A DNA stretch of 64,000 bases. Origin: Glycine soja. Its lineage: Eukaryota > Streptophyta > Magnoliopsida > Fabales > Fabaceae. The notes beneath the pieces were generated by a model. That model made no database searches, was not told the origin of the DNA, and saw only the letters and a list, made by a program, of their open reading frames with translations. The position numbers were made by a program, and so were the translations under genes. The stretch spans positions 9,860,501 through 9,924,500 of the forward strand of contig NC_041005.1 in assembly GCF_004193775.1 (NCBI RefSeq). Reading direction: 5' to 3'. Shown here piece after piece: positions 48,392 to 61,543 of this stretch; position 1 is the first letter of the stretch, and every line of letters begins with the position of its first letter.

Positions 48392-50546
48392 CTATTGGTA
48401 GAGGACTGCAAGTGCCATTGCAGCCTTCCAGACAAATAATATCTATTGTTAAACATTTCATTAAAAAAAGAAAGTGTCTTAAAAGGGCTATAAACAGCAT
48501 ACCCTAGTATAGGCATAAACTCCAGCTTCAGAAGGTCCTATGGGACTCCCCCTCCTAATGAATCTTCCCTCTTTGAAAATGTAAAGCATGGGAATTCCAG
48601 TTGACAGTTCCAAACTAATGACCTGATGAAAGGTAAAAGAAAAAAAAAAAATCATAACTATGTACGATATGCAAACTTATGAGCCACAATAATTCTGAAT
48701 ACTCCAGTCACCTCTTGGGAAGTTAATTTATCAAGGTACATGATAATGGATCTCAATGAATTCCCATGGGCTGAAATCATAACATTCTTTCCAGATAAAA
48801 GTTGAGGTTCAATCTGCAATATTGATGTCAATAGGATCAGTCCCTTATCAATGTTATATGATGACTTCAACCACAGAAGTTTGGCCAAACAACATATATC
48901 AAACTACTACGTACTTCCTCTCCAGCATATATAGGCTTGAAGTACGCTAGTCCCATAAAACATCAAACATATAGCAAATACATAACTGAACTAAAGCAGA
49001 GCTACTGAGTTAAGAGAAACATCTAGTTTAAAGATTCACATTTGTCTGGAAAACTTTTAACACCAAATTTAACACACGAAAATGAGGAGGGGAGGGTGGA
49101 TGTAATTTACTGATCAGAATTCTTTTGAAAAACCAAAACAAAAATGAAAAAAAAAAAAACTATATTTCCACTTACTTGGTCTCTGAAATAGGCAACTGCT
49201 CTTTCAGCACACATTTCCAAACTTTCACCATTTGGAGGAGGTATGTCATAACTTCGTCGCCACTCATGGACTTGTTCTTTCCCATATCTGTCTGCTGTTT
49301 CTTGCTTATTGAGACCCTGCAGCTCCCCATACCTGAAAGGATAATAATTATGTTATACCAATAGTATGTTAATGTTATTCATGCCATTGTAAAGCAGAAA
49401 TTTCAAACAATGGAAGCAGGAAAAAGATTACTACATTCTTTCATTTAGTTGCCAAGATGCTATGACTGGAATGGACTGCTCTTTTGTATCTTCACTAAAC
49501 ACTTGACTCCATGACCTTGCTTGTTCACTCTCATTGTGCATCATGATAGGGACCTGCTGGGAAGTTGATGATTTAGGAAATAACATTTTACTAGTATACT
49601 GCAGCAGATAAAAATAATTTTTCAAATGGTCTAGAATAGAGTTTATGTATGTAATCAGCAACAAGCATAGCAAAACCTGTCAATTTTTTTCATTAACCAA
49701 TTTTCTGGATTGTTGTGTCCGTATAAATAGATCAAAATTCCTGTCTTTTTCACTAAAGCACCAGAGATTTGGAATATGGTATGCTTATTAATATGCCCTA
49801 GGCTTTCTAAAGAAATATTAGTTACATAGTGTGTCAGTTTTGACGCCAGAAGATAGGTGTCCTTTTGGGTTACCTTCCCACGACGGTGCTGGGTCATGGC
49901 AAGCATGGCTGTCATTTGTGCACGAATCAAAGCTGATGTAAATATTACATCAACAGGAATGCTGCTAATTCTTTTTCCAGCTTCAATTGCCTCATCTATA
50001 CCCTTCTTGCTTAGAGGGACATCAACACACCCTGTGAATAAGTTCTTCTCATTCCATAACGACTCACCATGCCGAATAAGGATTAAAGCTGCTTCATCTA
50101 AGTTGGAACATATTGAACAACAGTTAGACAACACCCAACCAACAACTTGAACTGCCTGAATGTTGCAACCACCTCAAACTTGGTGAATCCAACTTCAAGA
50201 AGCAATATACATGGACACATTTAGCAAACAAGGATGTCCAGCAATAAATATAATTGTCAGGAACGTTTAACTTACTTGATTTCTTGTAAGTGTCACCAGC
50301 ATTGCTTCTTGAAGGGGACAACACTGGATCAACGACTGATGTTTGCGAAGCTAGAGATCGAATTACACTACAATTCCTCTGGCCAGTGCAGTTACTTCTT
50401 CTCGTTGACAAGCCATTACTGCTGATAAAATCCCTAGACACCAATGTTACTAAATTGTTTTGATGCTTTTGGTGATGATTTAAATTATTCAGATAAGAAT
50501 GGGACTGCAAAGTACCAATAGCCTGGTAATATACTTCAGCAGCCAT
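48392..50546 (-). CDS. Phosphoglycerate mutase, 2,3-bisphosphoglycerate-dependent type, plastid-targeted
   Basis: It interconverts 3- and 2-phosphoglycerate in the cofactor-dependent (histidine phosphatase) family. Minus-strand exons: 50276-50546, 49874-50097, 49435-49553, 49176-49332, 48712-48813, 48503-48622, and probably a small last exon 48392-48424, giving about 341 aa. Residues 1-90 are Ser- and Asn-rich and look like a plastid transit peptide. Residues 95-110 contain [15 protein letters not shown], with the catalytic His about 100. FTGCVDVPL follows, and the second catalytic His is in [15 protein letters not shown] (about 273). The last exon adds [10 protein letters not shown]; reading on without it gives a stop at 48488-48490 after VCCL, so the exact C-terminus is uncertain. 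An acceptor-like CAG just upstream of the ATG suggests a 5' UTR intron. The main glycolytic plant enzyme is of the other class, so the role of this one is less clear. Confidence 0.9.
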
Positions 50547-51989
50547 TATCTGAAAATTGAAAACAAACAGCTGAGTAAGAAAAAACAACTTTAGAGTTGA
50601 CAATTCAGGAACAGGGCAACAGTGCTAGGTTGCTGTGGTGCACAAGAGATGCAGCTAACATGTAGGTTTTTTATTTTGATGAACATGTAGGTTTGTTTTA
50701 GTATCATGATGTACCCTCAAAACTCAAATATTAGAATCAAGGAAACAACAAAAACATACTTGCTTAGAAAAATGTTCAACACCAGGGGAAAAAAAAAAAA
50801 AACAATCTACCTTACATCACTATCTAAATCATCATAGGCATAGGGAAATTAGAAATAAAGAGATAGCAGATCTATAAAAGGAATATAGCAACGAAACAAG
50901 AGAAATCCCACATAGAAGTTTGATGCGTAAATAAAAAAAAAAATGAGAAAGTTACTTTTTTATTTTATTTGCAAAGAGTATTAAGTCAAAAATCACGAAA
51001 ACAAATGGAATCAGCGTACCCCAGATGCAAGTAGTCAAAGAGAAGAGCGAAATGAAAATGTGGAAGAGAACATTACACTATAAATGGAGAAAAGGAGGTG
51101 GAGGCAATGCAAGAGTGCGAAGAATGAGTTTAAGGAGAAAAATGTAAATACAGAAGCGAAGGTAGTTGTAATTGTCAAGAGTATCAAGTGGCACGACAAA
51201 TTGACAAAGCATAGAAATAGAAGAAAAAATGGTGGTAGGTTTGTTTGTTAGGTTGTTGGACAAAAACTAGACTGTGCCACATCCCGCTAATGCCATGCGC
51301 ATAAAACCTTCCAAACTAAATTCTGTTTTTTTCTTTCTTTCTTTCTTTTTTCGCTCTGCTTCAATTTTTCCAAAGATTATTATAAATAATAAATTGAGTA
51401 ATGATATTTGGGATATTCCATTATTCTATACACTTAATTAATCTTCATTATTTCTCTTTATCTCTTTCTCTTCTTATAAGGTGTCAAAAATGATGATAAT
51501 GTCAACGAATTTTGTATGCTTGTAATAGGCTTTTTCTTAGAAAGAAAAAAAAAATCCCCCTCGCTTGAGTGAGTTTGTATTCAAAAGGGGAAAACACTAG
51601 TGGGAGTAAGGTGAGAGTCTAATATTAGTAAGTATGGTATCATTATATTTGACCTATTTAATTTTATCCTTTAAAAATAATTGGGTCAAATTATTTAGAA
51701 AATTAAGGAATTTGTTTTTTAATAAAAGAAAAGAGAGGAAATAGTATTATGAAATTACTTTTAAAATAAGTTGCAATAGTAACCTCACCCAAAATAAACT
51801 ACTTCTTATTTTAATGCATGCCAAGTCTACCAAAATAAATTATTTAGAACCTTTCTATAAGGGAATTATTAAAAAGAGGCCCAGCAGTAAACCTCTCCCA
51901 CTCATTTTCTTCTGTTCTCTATACATAGTTTCTTGGTTCCAAAATAAGAAGGAAACACCTAACAAAATAAGGCTTAAACCGGTGAAATT
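50547..51989. other. Upstream region of the phosphoglycerate mutase gene
   Basis: It probably holds the 5' UTR intron and promoter of the minus-strand gene. Exact sites were not determined. A poly-purine and TTTC-rich stretch lies at 51325-51350. Confidence 0.4.
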
Positions 51990-54900
51990 AACATCATCTA
52001 ACACCACGACTTATTGTATTTAGAGGCCTAAAGTAAATTTTAAAATGAGATATTTTTTAATTTAATATTTTTTTTAATAAAAATTAATATTTTTATTGAA
52101 AATTTATTTTTCAAGCTTTTAAGGATGTAAATTTATTTATTAATTTATTATAATCGATTTTCTTTAACATTTATTTTTCAATTGATATTAAAACTAATTC
52201 ATTAAATTTTTCTTGAGACATTGTTGATCTTAAATAAGATTTAATTAATTTTAGTTTTGAAAAATTTCTTTCCGTCGAAATAACACTTACCAAAATTGTT
52301 AACATTATTCTATAAGCAATAAAAGTATTCGGAAAAGAATTAATTTTTTATATAATTAAGTATATCAATTGGTGTATAATTATCAATATTCGCATTAAAT
52401 TATTTTTTCTATGAATAAAATGTTTTTCCACGAAACTTAGGTTCTATATCCATTTCAATAGTAATTTTTTGGACAGATATTTTAGCATTTTCAAAATCAT
52501 CTCTATATTTTTCAAAAAAAAAAAAAGAAATAAGACCTTTCAATTATTCTATAGCAACATCCATACTCATATCTTTTGATTGTAACTTTTTACTAATGGA
52601 GTTTACAGCAAATAATATGTCATACCAAATAATCATACTTAACAAAAACTTAAAATTTTTAAGCTCATAAGTTATTAAACAATTAGATTTGTTTTTTTAT
52701 TTTAAGATCGCCATTGATTTCACTTAATTTTAATAAAGCATCTCTTATTTGTGGAGTTTGAAATCTTAAAGCTTTTATACTTTAAGTACAACTTTCCCAT
52801 CATGTTTGTGACAATGGTTAGATAGTTAGACTAGGAATATGATCTTGTAGAATTTTTCATCTTTTTGTTGAAAAAGAAAATAGAGTATATATGCATTGTA
52901 GTACTCCAAAAAAAAAAGATGTAGCTTTAGGACAAGAGTTAGTCATATCACAAAGTACTAAATTTAGACTATAACAACCACATGAAATATAAAATGATCG
53001 AAGATTAATGTCTACATTTTTTTTTTGCACATCTTGATGTTTTTTCTTTCATTTTGATCCATTATCATAACTTTGTCCTCTTAAGTTACTAATATCAAGT
53101 CCAATATTATTTATTTAATTCATATTAGCATCAAAAAAACTTTTTCCAGTTGTATCATCTACTTTTAAAAATTTTAAAAAATATTCAAAAACTTGTATTT
53201 GAGTTGAAGAAATATCTACACATCCTAATACAAAAGATATTTGTTCTTGATGACTAGGAGTAGAATCAAGTATGATTGAAAAATATTTCGCATTCTTAAT
53301 ATTTTTTATAATATTTGTTTTAATTTCACTTGCTAACAAATTTATCAATTCATCTTGTATCCTATGTCCAAGGTAATGATTATGAATTTTATTATCTTTA
53401 ATTCCAAGAATATGTTCTTGCATTATAGGATCAAATTCTACAATTGTTTCAATAATACTTAAAAGTTTTCATTACTTTCTTTGTAAATTCTTTCATCCGT
53501 TCCACAAAATGCTAAGTTATTTTTTGCAAGTATTTTAACAACTATAATAATTCTAAATAAAACATTTCTCCAATGTTCCCTATCTCTATTTATTTATTCT
53601 TGAACATGTTTGTCAATTATTTTATTTTTTAATAACCATTTTTCTAAGTCAATCCATAAACTCATATTAGCAATGTGCTCATTACTTATCTCATGATTCC
53701 TCAACCTATGACTAATATTTTGTCAATCCCTACTACCTTCATTAGCTAATTTAGTAAACAAAAGACTTTATCCAAATCTTGAGAATAAATTAACCATCTT
53801 CTTTCACGTTGTTCACCATTAGACAATTTTTAAATGTAAAATGATGAAGAAAAGTGCCTTGAAAATTCGTCCTTAGAAAAATCTATATTAGTAATTTTAA
53901 TAGGACCTTTTTCTACTAATAAATCTCTCAAACTTGTAATAATATTTGTCCATTGACTTGGATCATATATATTTTAATAATTATTTCTTTTAATTTATTA
54001 ATTTCTTCTTCTTTTTCATTTTGAGTTTGGAAATCAATATAATTATGTTCATTAACTAATAATACTTCTTCGCTATCTTCATTTTCATAAATTACTACAT
54101 TGTTAACTTGTTCATTAACTAATACTTCTCTATTTTCATTTTCATGAATTTTTACATTGTAAACTTGTTTATTCAACGAGCAATTACCTATATGTTTAGA
54201 TTTATTTTATTTGTTTTGATAAATCTATCTAGAGTCCCTTCTTGAGATTCAATTAAAGCATCAATTCTTGTTTTAAGTTTTGAATAACCATATTCTAATT
54301 TTTTAGTTGACATTTTGAAATAAAGCAACTAATGTATAAAAAATAAATAAAAGTTATAAAACAAGATTGTGAAAAAAAATGTTGGAACAATAAAACCTGA
54401 TTGCCAACTTGCAAATGGATTGTTTTATATATTTCTTTGAGTTGAAATACTTCACTGCAATGCTCTATGAACTCTAAAACCAATAAATGTAAAACAAAAA
54501 TATTTTAGAATTTCAAGAAATTATACAAAAAAATACCAAAACTGAATTATAAAAATTATAATCATATTTCAAAAAGCAAAAAAGAGCATAAATGATTCAA
54601 ATGATTTAGTCTAATGGATAGAAAAATTATTAAAATAACATGTATAATACCTTACATGTGAATCACTATAGGAGCAAAAGTAAAGTCAAACCACAAATCA
54701 AAAGCAAAATAAGAAATAATGAAGAAAAAAAATCAATATGCCTATTTAATCAAATGAGAATAAAGAAAGAAATAATCTACACAAACAGAGAATCACATAA
54801 AATAAATGAGAATAAAAATGATATTTTAGTTAATTTGAAAAAAAATAGAGAATGACTTTTTGATTACTTTCGTAATTAAAAAAAATTCAAATTAATTTTA

Positions 54901-55095
54901 TTGAAAATTGATATATTCATATTAAGAGACCCTTGACATAATGAATCAATAGACAAACTAATTAATAGAAACTAATGAGTAATTAATTTTAAGTAAAAAT
55001 TAAATAAAAAAATTATGGATCTTACCGAAAATTAAAATTATATATTTTTTTACAAATATTATAAAAAAATATGAATCTTATAATTATTAATATAC
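51990..55095 (-). mobile_element. TTF/zf-MYM-type hAT element, decayed but nearly full length
   Basis: It contains the transposase remnant listed next. The left side, GAGGCCTAAAGTAAATTTTA near 52022, and the right side, GAGACCTAAAGCAAC near 55104, are family-like ends but read as direct rather than inverted, so true termini were not resolved. Confidence 0.6.
52110..54312 (-). pseudogene. TTF/zf-MYM-type hAT transposase remnant
   Basis: The start near 54312 reads MSTKKLEYGYSKLKTR and IDALIESQEGTLDRF, as in TTF-type hAT proteins. The 102-codon frame at 53115-53423 has NAKYFSIILDSTPSHQEQIS and an acidic core typical of the DUF4371-like catalytic region. Near 52200 the minus strand encodes VSVISTERNFSKLKLIKSYL, the C-terminal hAT dimerisation region. 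An active protein would excise and insert the element. Many stops and frameshifts break it. Confidence 0.8.
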
Positions 55096-55102
55096 ATATT
55101 TT

Positions 55103-55555
55103 TTGAGACCTAAAGCAACAACAGTTACTCATTGGGTCGACATAGTTGACACAAATGGCACGTGTTTATGTTTATGTCATCCCGAAGTTACGTTCTTTGA
55201 AGACAAAACTCGACAAAGGCAGTCTCTCTCTCTCCCACCTACCCACCCTTTGCTATTATCACTGTTTCAATTCAACGATGAGATCAAGGGCCTTGACATT
55301 GAAATTTTCTTCTATAAATTTACCATGATCACGTGTTACATACAACAATCAACAATGTCAATTGTCAACAACTACTTCCGGTGGCTGCAATGGAATATGC
55401 CCTCGCATTCTGCGCCTGCCTTGGAAGGAGAGAGAAGTGAATCATCCAAAACCTTCCCGTACCAAATCAGGAATGAACTTCCATCTAATACAAAGTTTAG
55501 ATTTTTTTTAAATGATTTTATACTTCCGGAATTGCATTCAAATTTTGTGTTATAA
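55103..55555 (+). other. Unrecognised 150-codon open frame
   Basis: An ATG-initiated frame without a recognisable domain. It has CLCLCHPEV and an acidic-basic C-terminus. A CT-rich run (CTCTCTCTCTCC at 55224) resembles a 5' leader. It could be a small gene, a 5' gene fragment or chance. Confidence 0.2.
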
Positions 55556-55559
55556 GGTT

Positions 55560-57620
55560 TCTTTGTGTAATATTATCGTATTTTAAAGAGATTAATTTAT
55601 ATACTGAAAATATTTTTACACAGACATTTAATAAATAAAATTTGATCACTTTATTAGGTCATCATATTTATTATTTTGATGTGATATTTTACATTGGCAT
55701 TATATATAACTTAATTAAACTCTTTCTTAAAAGAAAAGCCAGTGTCTTTGTCATTGAATAATTTTAAATCATCAGACTATACTTTCATAAATTCTTTTAT
55801 TTATTTTAATAAAAATGTTGACTAATTGTTATATTTTTAAGATATTAAATGTATTTAATTTTTATTTATTATTTATTCTATATAAAATAAGAAGGGATTA
55901 TAAGAGAATTTTAAATTATTTTTATCAAGTAAGAATTTGTTCATCATGAGCCCTTATTATTACAGTTTCTTTTATATAAAACACACTTTTATAAAATTAA
56001 TTTTTTTAAGTTCGTCATGTGTTTGTTTCGACTTTTCAAAATAATCAGAAACTTTAGAGCATTTAAAATCTAACTAAAATCCAAAGTTATTTGAATAGCT
56101 TTCGTTAAGCAATTTTTAATATTCAAACAAACATAAATTAGCTTATTTTTTAAAAAATCTCTAAAAAATAATTACTAGATTATTTAACACCATGTAAACA
56201 TTCCCCAATATTATTAAGCAAAGCGTTGATGCCATGTTGATGCCCTACCTGGTAATATTGGAGTGTTGCTTATTCGACTTATTTTCTTCAAATAAATAAT
56301 AATAATAATAATAATAACCATATGACCGTTTAATTACTGATAATAAAAAAATATGACCGCTTAATTTTTCCCAACTAAAGTCCGTGTCTTCGGTCTTCCA
56401 CCAACCTCTTCTTCCTGTACACTTTTCTCTTCTTCCATACTTCAAGTGGGTTCAGTAATTCAAAGCCAAATGGATCACATTTGACAATAATTTCGGTGGC
56501 TGCATGTGTACCAAATCTTAGATGATGATGATGGTAATGTCGTATTTGAACAGTTTAAATCAATATGCAACTAAGCATACTGTTAATAAATTACTGGGGT
56601 GCTAAAACATCCCATTCACATCCCAAAAAAACGGCCGAAGAAAATAATTTTGCTTTTGCTGAGAACCCAATAAATAAATTGGAAAGACGTTCCCTAGAGT
56701 GGCCTACGGACCTGAACTATAGGGCTAAGTCAATCAAATATCAAGGGACATAACTTTTTAGGATGGGTTTGATAGAGTATAAAGAAAAGAAATAGAGAAG
56801 AAATTTTAATGAAAATAGAATCGTAGAGGTGTGATATTTACATTAATTTTTTTAAAAAAATTATTTCCATCCTATTTCTTCTCTACTAAACCCACCCTTA
56901 TTTATTATTGAGGGACTCATTTATATTGAAAAATATTCGTGATTGTGAAAAGTATCAAAAAGACAAAAAAAAGTCTAGCTATTTGCAAACTATTAGATTC
57001 GATTTCGAGATTTATGTATATAAACAATATTGTTAGAATGAATTTCCACTTTAACACTTAATCATACTCTAAAAGATCAGGGAATCCTCTTCGAAATTTT
57101 AAAAAATAAAATGAAAAGCAATTTAAAATGTGAACAAAATAGTTATATATAACATAAAACGTTGTTTTTTTATTGATAAATATAATAAAAGAAATTTTAA
57201 AATTTATGTCGTGAAGGATTTTTATAATAAAAATAGCTTTCAGCACCCGTTTTTTTTTTAGGAAAACTCTTAGCATTTAAAAAAAAAAAATTAAAGTCCT
57301 TTTACAACACTTTGTCAACTTTCCAGGTTTCCAAATGGACATATCCAATTATCCATAATCCAATCCAACATGCCCCAAGACCTGACATGTCCACTGCGTC
57401 ATTGTGTCATGGGCTACTCATAGGTTATGGGCGAATCTCCGTGGTTTGCTGCCATTTCTTTTTGCATTTATCTTTTTTCTATTTACATCTCCACTTATTT
57501 TTATTTTATTTTTTTATATTCCCATTCATCTCACCTTTACCCTCCTCCCCTTCTTACAACCTCCCGCAAGAGAAATAATTAGGTTGTTATGGTCCCTAAT
57601 TAATCATTACATTACATGAT
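55560..57620. other. Intergenic AT-rich sequence
   Basis: An AAT microsatellite lies at about 56297-56317. The short frames here have no motif. No gene is supported. Confidence 0.45.
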
Positions 57621-57624
57621 ATGT

Positions 57625-57735
57625 AATTGAATATTATTATTTTCTTATAAATTGAAAAACTTAAAAAACATATCATATAGAATTGAATATTATATTTTCT
57701 TGTAAATTGAAAAACTTAAAAACATATCATATAGA
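57625..57735. repeat. 55 bp tandem duplication
   Basis: AATTGAATATTAT...TAAATTGAAAAACTTAAAA...CATATCATATAG occurs twice in succession. Confidence 0.85.
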
Positions 57736-57759
57736 AATTGGTTTGAACGATGAACTCTT

Positions 57760-59190
57760 GGTAAACTACCTAATAATGTTTCCTCCCACACTGCACAGGA
57801 AGTACACACTTTGTTGTTTTAAGCCTTAGATATTGCTATTGAGCAGAATTCTCTGATTACTAGTGTGCTCAATATTGAACTGTATTTCTTGTTGTGTGAT
57901 GAGCGAGAACACCTTGTTATTGGTGGAAAGTGGCTCCATAGCATAATTTAGGAACTTACACCTGAATATTGTTCATTGAGTGCTCCTAAAATCTGACCAT
58001 ATAATCCGAATTCCTTGCTCTTTAACCATGACAAATGCATTACATGTGCATGTTTGTATAGGTTTTAAAACATTCAATTCATCCCATAAGGTCTTCAATA
58101 TCAATGAAAACATGTCTAAAGCTTCAAATCTCTTTTTGAAGCTGACATTCTGAGCAAACCGGCTTGAGATAATGTTGTATACAATATACCTGCATCATTG
58201 ACAAAAGGGGGAAATTGGATCAATGATACTTTCTAGATTTTAAGTAAGCGAACTCATCTCCATATACTTGGACCAACTATGGAAATTTGTTGATAAGAAC
58301 CTCCATTGGAAGTCCATCACTGGATTATCTAGGAATGAAATTTAAGTTCAATATTCAACCTCTAGCACATATTGTTAACAAACTATCTTATGTCATGTTT
58401 TACTCCTCAGAATTGAGTGTTTCTAAAATGAGGAGAAAGAACACTTTTTGAACTACACGATAGACTCAGAAAACACCGAAAAAGGCTAGATATTTCAAGA
58501 GATATAATTTGAGATTAATTGAGACGAAAATTGGGAATTTGAGAGTTAGGGTTTGATTCGATGAAAATTTGGAAACAAAAATAAATGAACAAAAATTGGA
58601 AGGTGTCACATTCCAAGGATTGATAAGCCTATGAATGCCACAAGAATAAGCACCTTTGATAAGTTTAGAGATTCTCAGGAGACCCTAAGAGAACTAGTCT
58701 CACTCACAATGGATGAATTGTAATCTGATTTGCCTTTCATTCACAAAGTAGGAGATACATATAGCTAGTCAGTCATAGGATACTAAAAGTCTAACTCCTA
58801 TTATTTGTTGGTGATAATTATTTCAATTAAATGTCTTAATTATCATTTAAGTCACTCAACAGACATAAAAATATACCAACAACCAATATTATTCTAAACA
58901 TCTTATTACAAACTTTATATAGTAAAATAACATAAAACAAGACATCATTCCTCAAGTTGTTTTATGTTGTTCAATGAAAGTTGTCATCATTTGATTCAAG
59001 GCTTCCTTCGCTTTCTTAGCGGGTGTCTTTGTCATTGATTCACCAAGTCCTTGTATTGCTTCAATCTCCTTGTTCCTTATTTGATTCTCATCATTTGTTT
59101 TAGAGTGAGGTGAAACTAGCACCATGGTGTTTTCAATTGGGTGAATATAAAATGGATTGGAACTTTGGAAGGATTGATCTTAAGCACCGT
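57760..59190 (-). pseudogene. Copia gag remnant (Retrotran_gag type), interrupted
   Basis: On the minus strand at about 59170 there is NPFYIHPIENTMVLVSPHS, the N-terminal signature of this Copia gag family. It runs in one frame into NDENQIRNKEIEAIQ... and a stop at about 58950. The central gag segment appears separately at about 57900-58120 (LWDELNVLKPIQTCTCNAF). Between them lies about 500 bp of unrelated sequence. It is not functional. Confidence 0.65.
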
Positions 59191-60264
59191 CCACTGTTGC
59201 ACATAGTTGATTGATGAGTGCTCATTGTGAGAAAATCAGAGATTCATGCAGCAGGACCCTCTCCCATACAAATGAAAGATGCTAAATGAAAAGTTTGAGT
59301 ATTTTCTTTGTTAAGCTAACTGCGAAATCAGAAAGATAGTTATTATATGTTGATTCATATATAAGTTATACGACCAAGACCAACTGTACGTGGTAAGTTG
59401 AACTAACTGTTAGTAAATACTCCATTGGTTATCTGTCAGTTGGGTTGCTTGTATCAGCTGTGTCATGGAATCAGAGTCCCAAATCGAGACTGTTAAATAA
59501 AAGATCGAACAACTCATATTTTAAATGTATATTTTAAGTCTCATCTATGAATTAAATATGATCCATCTGATCTTCATCAGACATGATCATTAACTGACTG
59601 CGTGAAAAATTCGACTGCGGAGAATCCAATTCCAGTGTGGTCAGCTTGGGCTGCTGTATTACTTTACATTAATAATTCTTGTATAGGAACAGTTAATTTT
59701 TTAACCAATAATTGTTATTTATAAACTGTGGTCAACGACGCCATTAACAAATTTAGCTAAATGTGGTGCGATTATTATTAATCATGAAAAGAAAAAATTG
59801 ACGTAAACTTTAATTTGATTTAAATAAATAAAGGAAACAATTTGACCAAACCGAGCCCAATTAAAATCGGTATCGTTCAAAACCAACCCGAACCGCAACC
59901 ACACAGTTGAACTGTTGTATCAAAGTGATTTGTGACTCAAATACTACCAAAGAAAATGTAGGAACCTTTAAAAGCCACCAACGGTCAAAAAACTTAACCA
60001 TCAATAGCCTAAAAGAAAACAAAAAAATGATTGATGTATTTCACAATCAAGCCCTAGTATAATCTTAATGGAAACAAACCAAACCAAGAGCAGTGACCTT
60101 AGCTTCCTAGAAATCATCATCCTTGTTCTTGACGAAAAACAAAACCCTTCAATGAATGCAGCTATAAAAGAATAGTTTATTATAACGACACAAAATAGAC
60201 TGCTACCATCCTCAAGTCCAGGACAGATCTTGATGTAATTATAAAATTAAGCAGGGTCGTTCCA
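59191..60264. other. Intergenic sequence and probable 3' region of the Ole e 1-type gene
   Basis: No gene is supported. The right end (about 60200-60364) probably holds the 3' UTR of the minus-strand gene. Confidence 0.45.
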
Positions 60265-60364
60265 TCAACATATATAACATGATAATATGAAAATGTCGAG
60301 ATAACACTCCACATCAAGAGATATTAGGAAGTAGATTAATAATATACTGAAATTAATTACGTAA

Positions 60365-61543
60365 TTAATTCTCATTGTCGAACTCCTGGTATTGCCTGAG
60401 GATCTCAGCACAGCCAGAAGCAACCTCCTGAGACATGAAGCCCATGGCATTGGCGAACCTATCGTCGGAGGCAATGCCGTTGTAGCGGGTGAGAATCACG
60501 ACGGCTTCGTCGCGGCCTGGGGTGACTTCCTTGCATTGAGGGTGAGGGCTGCTTACAAGCTTGGCACTGCAGATCTGATCTGCGTGATCCTCATCCACGT
60601 ACATTGTGTATGCTCCGGTTGAGTCGGTGTACCCCTTCTTCGTGTACACAACCTCGTTGCTAACCCTGCTCTTGCATTGCAACATAATCTCAGCACCTGC
60701 AAACAATCATTAATCAAACAATACGTGTTACAAACTAGCAACAACTACTAAGGTAATGTTTCCATTCACATTAAATCATTCAAAATTACCTTCTAATATG
60801 TAATTTTAAATATATGTTCACATGTTTAGTCTCATGCCAAAGAAATGATGTTAGATCTAAAATTAATTTTGACTCTAATTTTATTTCTAAGTTGCTTCCA
60901 GAATAAAAAGATCCAAATATAAATAACTTTACTTCAAATCAATTTTAACTAAAACCAACGACGGAAAAACAATTTTGCAATACCAATGAATAAATTAACA
61001 AGTAGCTACTATCATCGAGTGCAAAAATTTAGCATGACAACAGTAACAAACCACTAACTGACATAGATTTTTGCTAAAATATATTCTAGGACTTGGTTAC
61101 TAGATCCTACAAACTGCATAAGCTAATTTACAGCCACTTATACAGTCAGATCTGACACCCCAGCAGTAAAATTCGAAATGAACTACTGCATTTCCCGAAA
61201 CTAAATGTTCTTAAGTGTAAAGGAATGAAATTTAAGTAAGAAAACAAAAGCAATATGAACGAAAAGCTCAAAGATTACATTGAAACAACAGATATTCACT
61301 TTATGAAACAGATCTGAGACTTGGTACCGTATAACATAAACACTAGTATTTTTTTAAAAAATATAAAGAAAAGGGTTAGCAATTACCAGCAATGTAGGTG
61401 GTAGCTGAGGTCTCAAAACCAGCACGGCAAGGGTCACAGTAGACACGACCCTTCACGCAAAAAGGGTTCTTTGCTGGGCGAATGGCCACAACCATCGCCG
61501 GAAGCACACACATAGCCAACAATAACACTGCTCTTGAGGCCAT
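60365..61543 (-). CDS. Pollen Ole e 1 allergen / extensin family protein
   Basis: Two exons, 61387-61543 and 60365-60696, joined across a 690 bp intron (GTAATT...TTTGCAG), give 162 aa. Residues 1-20 (ASRAVLLLAMCVLPAMVVA) are a signal peptide, so the product is secreted, probably to the cell wall. The family signature is at FCVKGRVYCDPCRAGFET, followed by the conserved cysteines at QCKSR, QICSAK, PQCKEV and SGCAE that form disulfides in this fold. The length is typical of the family. Members occur in pollen, seed coat and vegetative tissue; the sequence here does not show where it is expressed. Its biochemical activity is unknown for most members. No breaks are seen. Confidence 0.93.

Larger units (their letters stand above)
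43978..48445 (+). repeat. Duplicated block, copy B
   Basis: Partner of 35310-38570. It includes the whole Sec14-like coding region and, at its right end, the final exon of the adjacent phosphoglycerate mutase gene. It is longer than copy A partly because intron 3 carries an extra segment of about 650 bp (45259-45908). Confidence 0.8.

Noticed and set aside
50124..50603. Single 159-codon frame read straight through the end of PGM exon 1
   Set aside because: It reads into the intron. The splice junction to 50097 restores the conserved mutase sequence.
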